A DNA stretch of 8,622 bases from Chloroflexota bacterium (GTDB lineage Bacteria > Chloroflexota > Dehalococcoidia > UBA3495): contig PAMF01000062.1 in the NCBI GenBank assembly GCA_002707185.1, forward strand, positions 4,003-12,624, in the 5' to 3' direction. The notes beneath the pieces are model-generated. The model ran no database searches, was not told where the DNA came from, and saw only the letters and a program-made list of their open reading frames with translations. The stretch's first letter is position 1, and every line of letters begins with the position of its first letter. Shown here piece by piece: positions 1-6,247 of this stretch. Both the position numbers and the translations under genes were made by a program.

Positions 1-196
1 AAACAATACTTCCCAGTACGTTTTGAACGCTGAATCAAGAACCGCGCCTGAGCCAGCAAAGCAAAGTATTTCTACTCAGGTCCGATTGGCTTAGTATCTA
101 GATTCATACTTGTCGCCACTCAAAATAATTAGGTATCACAGTCTTTCCGTTTTTTTAATGACATAATAAACAGAGACTATCCCAACCCCTGAACTC
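1..196. other. Left-edge non-coding stretch, possibly with a gene tail
   Basis: No gene can be assigned here. Two plus-strand frames are open from the edge: frame 1 stops at 31-33 after ten codons (ending PVRFER), and frame 2 stops at 92-94 after thirty codons. Either could be the C-terminus of a gene beyond the edge, but both are too short to judge. On the minus strand the open frames near the edge lack a convincing start. Just before the ligase gene, 162-167 reads CATAAT, one mismatch from a sigma70 -10 box, but no good -35 box is seen at the usual spacing. No rho-independent terminator was recognised. Confidence 0.4.
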
Positions 197-1816
197 ATGA
201 TTAAACAACATAAACTACCCGAGCGCAGTCTTATACGACTGATTGCAAAATCCGCCCAGAGAAACCCAGAGGCGACTGCACTTATCCATGGTTCCGAGAC
301 CATCTCATACGCCAATTTGCAAACACGCATTCATCGACTGGCCGCTAACCTTACAAAATTGGGAATAACTAAGGGTGATCGTGTTGGCATTTGGCTGCCT
401 AACGTACCTGAGTGGATTGAATCTTTGTTTGCCTGTGCGTATGTGGGAGCCATTTCGGTCTCAGTAAACACCCGCTACCGCAAGTCAGAAGTCACGGATA
501 TCCTTAGTCGTTCAGGGTGTAAAGCTCTGGTCTTCTCTTCAAATTATAAAACTATACAATTTTCATCAATACTTCATGAAATTCGTGAAGATCTGCAACA
601 AGAGTTAGAAATACTAATTGTGGTAGGACAAATCAATGAGGAGATTAAAAACACAACTAATGTTCAGATTTTTCCCTATGAATCACTACTAGAAAACGTG
701 ACCCCAGTGCAACCAATGGGAGCGGGTTCCTCTAGTTGCATAATGTTTACTACGTCTGGCACCACCAATTTACCAAAATTGGTGGTACATAACCAAGCTA
801 CTGTTTCACTGCACTCCAAAAATGTGGCAACTGCCCTAGATCTGGACAGGCCGAATGCCACAGTATTACAAGCCATCCCATTCTGCGGTGTATTTGGATT
901 TTCCCAAGCTATAGCGGCCCTCTCTAGCGGAGCATCTGTGCTCTGCGTGCCATCGTTTGATATTAAAGCCACCCTGAAATTGATCCAAAACCATCAAGTG
1001 ACACACCTCAATGGCAGTGATGAAATGTTTGATCGTTTAGTTAAATACAGCCAAAACCCCGCTGCCTTCCGTAGCGTAACATTTTGTGGCTATGCCAACT
1101 TCACACCATCTCTCACCGATATTGTTGAAAAAGCCGATAAATTGGGGCTCAAGTTGGTCGGTCTGTATGGTGCAAGTGAATTGCTTGCCTTCCTTGCTAC
1201 TCAGAAATCCAATGCTACTCCCTCAAAGCGCGTCCGAATGGGTGGATTCCCGGTAAACAAAAACACTAACGTGCGGGTCCGCAACCCGAAAACAGGAAAA
1301 CTCCTAGGTCAGGGTAGTGTCGGTGAGCTTGAGTTTAAATGCATAAGCTTAATGGAGGGCTACTACAAAGACCCCGAGGCTACCAAATCGGCCATTACAA
1401 TCGATGGCTTTTTTAGAAGTGGAGATCTGGGTAAACTTTGCAAGGACGGTAGTTTTGAGTTTTTATCTCGTATGGGGGACGTGCTTCGGCTCGGTGGTTT
1501 TTTAGTTAATCCGCAGGAGATTGAAACTTTCATTCAAGGACACCCTGCTGTTTTGGGATGCCAAGTGGTCGGAATAGACGGGCCTGGAAAACCATCCTGT
1601 GTGGCCTTTATAATCATAGAAGACACGCTAAATATAAGCGAAGACGAAATTATCCTATTTTGTCAGGATAACTTGGCAAAGTATAAAGTGCCCTCCCATA
1701 TTTTCTTTATTGAAAAATTTCCTACGACAACAGGTCCTAACGGAACCAAAATCCAGCGAAGCGTCCTGCGAGATTTGGCAGAGAGCAAAATATTATCCCA
1801 AAATCACGAGATCTAA
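197..1816 (+). CDS. AMP-forming acyl-CoA synthetase/ligase family protein (divergent motifs)
   Basis: A 539-residue protein of the ANL (acyl-CoA synthetase/NRPS adenylation/luciferase) superfamily, expected to activate a carboxylic acid as acyl-AMP and transfer it to CoA in the cytoplasm. Family landmarks occur in order. The phosphate-binding loop is TTSGTTNLPK (185-194). The YGASE motif is at 324-328. FRSGDLG (406-412) carries the ribose-binding Asp410. The hinge region is RMGDVLRLGG (425-434). The C-terminal NGTKIQR (515-521) has the presumed catalytic Lys518. Length is normal. Two motifs are unusual: Asn191 replaces the usual Gly in the loop, and the final motif reads GPNGTK, not TGK. The usual PxFH motif is PFCG (228-231). 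The ATG at 197 is the only plausible start, because an in-frame TAA lies at 167-169; no Shine-Dalgarno sequence precedes it. The stop overlaps the convergent dioxygenase gene. The substrate is unknown. Confidence 0.88.
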   Translation: MIKQHKLPERSLIRLIAKSAQRNPEATALIHGSETISYANLQTRIHRLAANLTKLGITKGDRVGIWLPNVPEWIESLFACAYVGAISVSVNTRYRKSEVTDILSRSGCKALVFSSNYKTIQFSSILHEIREDLQQELEILIVVGQINEEIKNTTNVQIFPYESLLENVTPVQPMGAGSSSCIMFTTSGTTNLPKLVVHNQATVSLHSKNVATALDLDRPNATVLQAIPFCGVFGFSQAIAALSSGASVLCVPSFDIKATLKLIQNHQVTHLNGSDEMFDRLVKYSQNPAAFRSVTFCGYANFTPSLTDIVEKADKLGLKLVGLYGASELLAFLATQKSNATPSKRVRMGGFPVNKNTNVRVRNPKTGKLLGQGSVGELEFKCISLMEGYYKDPEATKSAITIDGFFRSGDLGKLCKDGSFEFLSRMGDVLRLGGFLVNPQEIETFIQGHPAVLGCQVVGIDGPGKPSCVAFIIIEDTLNISEDEIILFCQDNLAKYKVPSHIFFIEKFPTTTGPNGTKIQRSVLRDLAESKILSQNHEI

Positions 1817-2712
1817 TCGACAGCAGTACTAGACTCCTCCCCCGACTGAGCTGCAAAAATCGAGGTATAGCCCCCTGACCAATCAGGAGGAATAAGACAG
1901 GGTCTAGGGTCGTGGTGAGCCCACCTTGCAGCTTTACCTCTCACAACTGATCGATAGTGCCTAGATACAACAGGGCTAGGAGTATATGCAAACGCATCTG
2001 CTGAAGCATAGGCGTTAATGAGCAGCGGCCTTCCATCAGCACGCTTACTAGATGGAGAACCGTGGACCGTTCTTGAATTATGTATGGTTATCGAACCGGC
2101 GGGTGCACTTAAATATACGGCCTCCGATGTATTTAATGAAGCTACATCGCTGTCGTTTAGACCTCCAGTCCACTCGCCGTTCTCATCATACAACTCATAC
2201 AAAGGACCATCATGGGACCGGGGAATAATGGCGACCGGCCCATCATCAGGCCCCGTATCCTCCAGATAACAACCAATGGCAAGCGGACTGTAATTCGTGT
2301 GAGGGTAGAATTGAATATCCTGATGCCACTGGACGGTATCATCCCCATCGTGCCACTTAAAATTTAACTTAGAGTGATGAAAACAAACATCTGGCCCCAC
2401 CAGATCAGCTGCTACATCCGCGATGACACCCTTACTAAAGGACCAATACGTCTCATGTTGTGAATCAGGCTCTTTTAGTCTCCGCAGACGAGGCAATTCT
2501 AGAGAATGACCTGGAGCCAAATCATACACCTCATCGCTCTCCATTACCTCCCGGCTCTCCTCCACAAAGTTTGAGGTTACTTCGAGCAGCCGGGCAAGAA
2601 CTTCCCTGCCAACCAGCTCTTCCACACAGAGGTATCCGTTCTCAAAATAAAATTCCCGCTGTGCTTGCGTCAGCACACGAGAGGGCCTTAATAGAATCTG
2701 ATCTGGCGTCAT
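1813..2712 (-). CDS. Phytanoyl-CoA dioxygenase (PhyH) family protein
   Basis: A 299-residue member of the Fe(II)/2-oxoglutarate-dependent PhyH family. These are cytoplasmic double-stranded beta-helix enzymes that hydroxylate small molecules or acyl groups, with release of succinate and CO2. The facial triad is visible: His130-x-Asp132 in QWHQD, and His217 in TVHGS. Arg228 follows His217 by 11 residues, the spacing expected for the 2-oxoglutarate carboxylate-binding Arg in this family. The motif GPVAIIPRSHDG (158-169) is also typical. Length is normal and no catalytic residue is missing, so it should be active. The substrate cannot be inferred; PhyH relatives act on substrates as diverse as phytanoyl-CoA, ectoine and phosphonates. 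A GGAG at 2722-2725 supports the chosen start. It lies downstream of the EamA transporter on the same strand, and its stop overlaps that of the ligase gene. Confidence 0.9.
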   Translation of the reverse strand: MTPDQILLRPSRVLTQAQREFYFENGYLCVEELVGREVLARLLEVTSNFVEESREVMESDEVYDLAPGHSLELPRLRRLKEPDSQHETYWSFSKGVIADVAADLVGPDVCFHHSKLNFKWHDGDDTVQWHQDIQFYPHTNYSPLAIGCYLEDTGPDDGPVAIIPRSHDGPLYELYDENGEWTGGLNDSDVASLNTSEAVYLSAPAGSITIHNSRTVHGSPSSKRADGRPLLINAYASADAFAYTPSPVVSRHYRSVVRGKAARWAHHDPRPCLIPPDWSGGYTSIFAAQSGEESSTAVD

Positions 2713-2721
2713 TCATTTATT

Positions 2722-2725
2722 CTCC
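2722..2725 (-). promoter_or_regulatory. Ribosome binding site for the PhyH gene
   Basis: On the minus strand GGAG lies nine bases before the ATG at 2712. Two ATGs overlap here (ATGAATG). The upstream one is in another frame, so this site with its spacing selects the downstream ATG that opens the dioxygenase frame. Confidence 0.6.
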
Positions 2726-2750
2726 AACACTGAAAGCCTTCCACTCTTAA

Positions 2751-2756
2751 AGTATA
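2751..2756 (-). promoter_or_regulatory. Possible -10 box for the PhyH gene
   Basis: The minus strand reads TATACT, one mismatch from TATAAT, and would place transcription start about 30 bases before the PhyH start codon. The best -35 candidate at a 17-base spacing (GTTCCA, 2774-2779) matches the consensus at only three positions, so the call is weak. It fits with the hairpin just upstream, which could separate this gene from the transporter transcript. Confidence 0.3.
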
Positions 2757-2784
2757 CCCAATAACCAGAAATATGGAACCGCAT

Positions 2785-2805
2785 AGACGTCTTCCTAAGA
2801 CATCT
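2785..2805 (-). terminator. 9-bp hairpin directly after the transporter stop
   Basis: In the minus-strand transcript AGATGTCTT, loop AGG and AAGACGTCT form a nine-pair stem with a single U-G wobble. It starts five bases after the transporter's TGA. No U-tract follows, so it is not a classical rho-independent terminator. It may be a weak terminator, or a 3'-end-protecting or processing hairpin. The base pairing is seen directly; the function is inferred. Confidence 0.4.
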
Positions 2806-2810
2806 GGAGT

Positions 2811-3737
2811 TCACTGCTCAGGAGGCCTACTAACCAACTCTTCTGTTGCCCGTGTGCGGATCTTACTTTCCCGCCAGGCTATATAAACTGCGCTTGAAAA
2901 GATAACGGTACTCCCTATCCAGGTAAAAAGACCTGGCAATTCATTAAAAAACAAAAACCCAAGCAGAACCGCCCAAATCATTTTAAGAAAGTCAAACGGC
3001 ATTACCACATTTGTATCTCCCGCTTTTAGAGCCTCGATCAAAAGCCATTGTCCCACTGTACCCAGCACGCCCATAGTCGCCATTACACAAACCTGTTCAA
3101 GCGTCGGAGTTATCCATACTGTCATGGCCGCCAACCCAGACACCGGTGCCTGAAAAATGATCATGTAGGCAATAATTGTAATGCTAGACTCAGTTCGACC
3201 CAGAATTTTAATCATAATGAGTGAGCATGCCCAGAGTGCGGACGATGCCATAGCCAGGAACTGTCCCTGACTGATTTCCGCCAACCCAGGCCTAAGGATT
3301 ATTAGCATCCCGAGAAATGCCACAAAAATAGCCGTCCAGCGCCTCACACCAACGACTTCTCCTAAAAATACTATGGCCAGGATCGTAGCAAATATTGGAG
3401 CTGTGAAGGAAAGCGCTATTACATCAGCTAAAGGCGCAATGCTGACAGCATAGAAAAACATGAGCATCCCTATACCATTGAATAACCCACGAACTGAATG
3501 CAACCCTAACCTATTGGTCTTTAAAGGGGACAAACCAGCACGGAGAACCCATGGCAAAACCACTAACACACCAAACAAATTTCTAAAGAAGGCCAGCTCA
3601 AATGCGTGTAAGTCTGCAGACAGATACCTAATAAGAGCGTGCATAGAAGAAAAAAATATGGTCCCTACGACCATCAATAAAACAGCCCTAAAGTTGCTCT
3701 CATTATTTATCGGTAGCACATTACCAAAACGTAGCAT
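2811..3737 (-). CDS. EamA/DMT-family transporter, 10 membrane helices
   Basis: A 308-residue inner-membrane protein of the drug/metabolite transporter superfamily with two EamA repeats, at roughly residues 18-149 and 158-288. About ten hydrophobic segments can be traced (near 17-36, 45-65, 80-98, 103-126, 132-149, 158-178, 184-207, 214-236, 243-264 and 267-288), followed by a short charged cytoplasmic tail. The end of each repeat shows the family signature: SFTAPIFATILAIVFLGE with GVRRW in the first, and a FLFFNELP stretch with FTWIGS in the second. Such proteins move metabolites such as amino acids, nucleosides or S-adenosylmethionine, usually by proton exchange. Neither substrate nor direction can be read here. 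The start is set by AAGGA at 3744-3748. It precedes the PhyH gene on the same strand but is separated from it by a hairpin and 98 bases. Confidence 0.9.
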   Translation of the reverse strand: MLRFGNVLPINNESNFRAVLLMVVGTIFFSSMHALIRYLSADLHAFELAFFRNLFGVLVVLPWVLRAGLSPLKTNRLGLHSVRGLFNGIGMLMFFYAVSIAPLADVIALSFTAPIFATILAIVFLGEVVGVRRWTAIFVAFLGMLIILRPGLAEISQGQFLAMASSALWACSLIMIKILGRTESSITIIAYMIIFQAPVSGLAAMTVWITPTLEQVCVMATMGVLGTVGQWLLIEALKAGDTNVVMPFDFLKMIWAVLLGFLFFNELPGLFTWIGSTVIFSSAVYIAWRESKIRTRATEELVSRPPEQ

Positions 3738-3881
3738 TCACCATCCTTAACAGGGAAGCAGGCACATCAAATGCAGTTAAATATAGGCAAACGAAAAATG
3801 GCCCCTCTAATATCCGTTTCTTTATGTCATTAGTATAGCTAGAATAGCCAGCACTTTATCCGACAAACTTTGGGGCCTTAT
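3738..3881. promoter_or_regulatory. Divergent spacer between transporter and VOC gene
   Basis: These 144 AT-rich bases must hold the promoters for the transporter (leftward) and the VOC gene (rightward). TAGAAT at 3840-3845 on the plus strand resembles a -10 box, but no convincing -35 partner is seen. GGCCCC (3800-3805) and GGGGCC (3872-3877) are a six-base inverted pair 66 bases apart, probably chance. No operator can be assigned. Confidence 0.35.
3744..3748 (-). promoter_or_regulatory. Ribosome binding site for the EamA transporter
   Basis: AAGGA on the minus strand ends six bases before the ATG at 3737. A closer upstream ATG (in GGATGGTGA) is out of frame and soon meets a stop, so the site supports the chosen start. 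Confidence 0.55.
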
Positions 3882-4511
3882 ATGATTTTAACCGGCTTAA
3901 ATCATCTCGCATTTATTACCTCCGATATGGAGAAAACAATAAGATTCTACAGGGATCTGCTTGAAATGGATTAGGTTTCGGGAATTGGAAATCCAGGTTT
4001 CCGCCATTACTTTTTTAAGTGTGGCGAAGGCGCTGTAGCCTTTTTTGAATATAGTGAAGCACAACCCATGAAATACGGTAAATTTCATGGGTCTCCAACA
4101 AGCGAACCCATCGGATTTGACCATGTGTCTTTTACTGTTCCTTCACAAGAAGAACTTTTCAAGTTGCGGGACAAACTTTTGGCTGCCAACATAGAAGTAT
4201 CCGCAGCGGTCGACCATGGAACCGTCTGGTCAATCTATTTTTTTGATCCCGTTAACAACCTTCCGCTAGAAGCTTCTTGGAACTGTGTGGAGATTACGAA
4301 GACTCCGGCAATTATGGATAGCAAGCCCCTAGCGGTTGCAGAAGAAGGGTCCGGCCCTCAACCAGGCCAGTGGCCAAGGGTTGTATCTCCAACAGACCCA
4401 TCCGAAATGGTAGCCAAACCTGGAAATGGATTTGATATGAGAGCAGAGTTTTTGCGTCGTGGACTAGCAAGATTAGAGCCAGGACTCCATGACCTGGAAG
4501 AAACTAATTAA
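3882..4511 (+). pseudogene. VOC-family (glyoxalase/extradiol dioxygenase fold) gene broken by an in-frame TAG
   Basis: Read through, this encodes about 209 residues of the vicinal oxygen chelate superfamily, a metal-dependent fold of paired beta-alpha-beta-beta-beta modules. Module one starts LNHLAFITSD and FYRDLLEMD. Module two starts at GFDHVSFTV. The likely metal ligands are His8, His81 and Glu130 (in NNLPLEASW). A polar, Pro-rich tail follows (about 140-209). Codon 31 (3972-3974) is TAG, and no other stop or frameshift occurs up to the TAA at 4509-4511. The first downstream ATG (4068, residue 63) would give a 147-residue product lacking the first metal ligand and most of module one, with no clear ribosome site. 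GGGG at 3872-3875 may serve the full-length start. It is probably a recent nonsense pseudogene. A base-call error or amber readthrough are the alternatives. The substrate is unknown. Confidence 0.75.
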
Positions 4512-4583
4512 GCAGAAAACATTTCCCAGGAAAAACAAGAATAAGTTCATTCGGCCTGTCTATGCCCCTAACAATATTATGTG

Positions 4584-6110
4584 TTAAAACTCTCCGCGAA
4601 GCACCTTAGCTTCAACCTCGTGTCTAAGAATTTTGCCAGTTGTGCTGCGTGGTAAGTCGTTGAGGGCAGAGAACAGCACTCTTTTAGGCTGTTTATATCC
4701 CGCTAATTTTGAACGACAAAGCTCCAATACCTGATCCTCAGTTATCGAAAGTCCACCCGAAGCTACAACCGCTACGGGAACCTCTCCCCAATGTAGATCG
4801 GTCTGTTTAACCACAACCGCATCAACAATGCGGTGGTCTTGTAACAAAACCCTCTCAATCTCCGCTGGGTAGATATTTTCCCCACCTGATTTAATCAAAT
4901 ACTTAGCCCTATCTACAAAATCATACGTACCATCTGCATTACGCCGGAATACATCTCCCATATGGAACCAACCTCCATAAAAATCCCTACTATTGACTTC
5001 TTCAGCATCCCAATACCCACTAAACAAAGTAGGGCTTCGTATAGCCAACTCACCAGCAACCCCCACAGGGACTTCCTTACCCTCCTTATCTACCAACTTG
5101 ACCATACAGAGAGAGTTTTGCCTCTTAGATAAGGAAAAGGGGATGTCATCCGGATACAGCAGAGCTGCCGAGCACGGAGGTATTCCTGTCTCCGTCGAAC
5201 CGAAACTATTCAAGAACGGGCACGAAAGGAGACGAGAAATTTCCTGCACCTGAACAGGAGGGAGCAAATCCGCCATTGCTCCAACCATTAAAATTTTCTT
5301 AGTTGTAATTTCTTTATCTTTTATGTGCGTTATCAGCCTATCCGTAACGCCCGGCATTAGAACCAACCAACCTAACCTCTCAGAAGATATAATTTCTCCC
5401 AGTCGAACCAGATCGAAACCATCCACAATAATTACCTTTCCACCGATCAGCATCATGCCGATAGCTAAATCTGTGGATGCCATATGGAACATGGGGGCCC
5501 ATGCTACGAAAGTATCTTCACGGCTCATACCATAATCTGAGCAAAAAACACTAACCCTTGCAATGAATGCACGATGACTTATTACAGCACCCTTCGGAAG
5601 TCCTGTCGTCCCACTAGTGTAAAGAATGACCAAGGCGTCTTCGGGATGGACCAATTCATTTGGCTCTGCACTAGAACTCTCCAGCAACATCTCCTCATAC
5701 ATTTGCCCCAGTACAATCGTCGTCTCGATATTACTACTCAGTACCTTCATATTTTTCTCAAACCTTGCAGAAACTAAATAAATTTTAGGACTAGTTAAAT
5801 TCACACAATGGGATTGCTCTGAATCTGTCAGGCGCCAATTAAGAGCGCAAACTATTGCCCCTATCTTTGCAGCTGCGAAGTGTACTTCCAGGTATTCCCG
5901 GCGATTTTCAGATAACACGGCGACCCGGTCACCATGCCGCACACCACGGACCATTAATGCATTGGCCAATCGGTTAACTCGCTCGTTCAGCTTGGAAAAA
6001 GACAGAATGTAGCCTTCGCTCTCAACCGCTATATCCGCCGGTCGTATGAGTGCTTGCTGAGCTAAAAGAGACCCAACCGTGGCCTCACTCGAACGTGTAA
6101 TTTCAAGCAT
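4584..6110 (-). CDS. AMP-forming acyl-CoA synthetase (class I adenylate-forming)
   Basis: A 508-residue ANL-superfamily ligase expected to make acyl-CoA from a free carboxylic acid, ATP and CoA in the cytoplasm. All landmarks are canonical. The P-loop is YTSGTTGLPKG (164-174). APMFH (205-209) precedes the acyl pocket. FGSTETG is at 303-309. WFHMGD (381-386) carries Asp386. The hinge and C-domain start is DRAKYLIKSGGENIYPAEIE (400-419). PRSTTGKI (487-494) carries catalytic Lys493. Length is typical of medium/long-chain or aryl-CoA ligases. Similar proteins are often annotated as long-chain fatty-acid or o-succinylbenzoate CoA ligase, but no men or fad genes adjoin, so no gene name is given. 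GGGGGAG at 6115-6121 precedes the ATG. It converges on the VOC gene with a 72-base gap lacking a clear terminator, and diverges from the amidohydrolase operon. Confidence 0.93.
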   Translation of the reverse strand: MLEITRSSEATVGSLLAQQALIRPADIAVESEGYILSFSKLNERVNRLANALMVRGVRHGDRVAVLSENRREYLEVHFAAAKIGAIVCALNWRLTDSEQSHCVNLTSPKIYLVSARFEKNMKVLSSNIETTIVLGQMYEEMLLESSSAEPNELVHPEDALVILYTSGTTGLPKGAVISHRAFIARVSVFCSDYGMSREDTFVAWAPMFHMASTDLAIGMMLIGGKVIIVDGFDLVRLGEIISSERLGWLVLMPGVTDRLITHIKDKEITTKKILMVGAMADLLPPVQVQEISRLLSCPFLNSFGSTETGIPPCSAALLYPDDIPFSLSKRQNSLCMVKLVDKEGKEVPVGVAGELAIRSPTLFSGYWDAEEVNSRDFYGGWFHMGDVFRRNADGTYDFVDRAKYLIKSGGENIYPAEIERVLLQDHRIVDAVVVKQTDLHWGEVPVAVVASGGLSITEDQVLELCRSKLAGYKQPKRVLFSALNDLPRSTTGKILRHEVEAKVLRGEF

Positions 6111-6247
6111 ATCTCTCCCCCATTACCTTCCAAGAGACCAAATATCATTTATAGTTTCCCAAGATCTAAAACTCCATTAGGAGGCCCCGAGTACTGCGTG
6201 GTACAATACATTTATTAGAACGATATTTCAGCCTAAAGGAACAAAAC
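6111..6247. promoter_or_regulatory. Divergent spacer between ligase and amidohydrolase operon
   Basis: These 137 bases serve two divergent genes. On the left, GGGGGAG (minus strand, 6115-6121) is the ligase ribosome site. On the plus strand TACAAT (6202-6207) resembles a -10 box for the amidohydrolase operon, but no good -35 partner is evident. GTAC occurs twice, six bases apart (6191-6194 and 6201-6204), making a short dyad that could be an operator or chance. Confidence 0.4.
6236..6240 (+). promoter_or_regulatory. Ribosome binding site for the M20 amidohydrolase
   Basis: AAGGA ends seven bases before the ATG at 6248, close to the optimum, and fixes that start for the operon's first gene. 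Confidence 0.65.

Noticed and set aside
1..94. Open frames from the left edge (stops at 31-33 and 92-94 on the plus strand, and open minus-strand frames)
   Set aside because: Too short to recognise. Three frames are open with equal support, and the minus-strand ones lack a usual start codon with a ribosome site.
1871..1890. CCTGA-CCAA-TCAGG dyad as a terminator for the first ligase
   Set aside because: It lies within the dioxygenase coding sequence (PDWSGGY region), is only five pairs plus an interrupted extension, and has no U-tract.
2460..2750. Plus-strand 96-codon open frame over the PhyH start
   Set aside because: It lies opposite well-supported dioxygenase coding sequence, is Pro/Leu/Arg-rich as expected of a shadow, and has no recognisable domain.
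3800..3877. GGCCCC/GGGGCC inverted pair as an operator
   Set aside because: The arms are six bases and 66 bases apart, with no further symmetry; chance is sufficient.
4068..4511. Treating the 147-codon frame from ATG 4068 as a complete, normal small gene
   Set aside because: Coding similarity to the VOC fold extends upstream through the TAG to ATG 3882. The short version lacks the first metal ligand, and no clear ribosome site precedes 4068.
4512..4583. TTTCC-CA-GGAAA dyad at 4522-4533 as a bidirectional terminator for the VOC gene and ligase
   Set aside because: The loop is only two bases, so the usable stem is about four pairs, and no T-tract follows on either strand.
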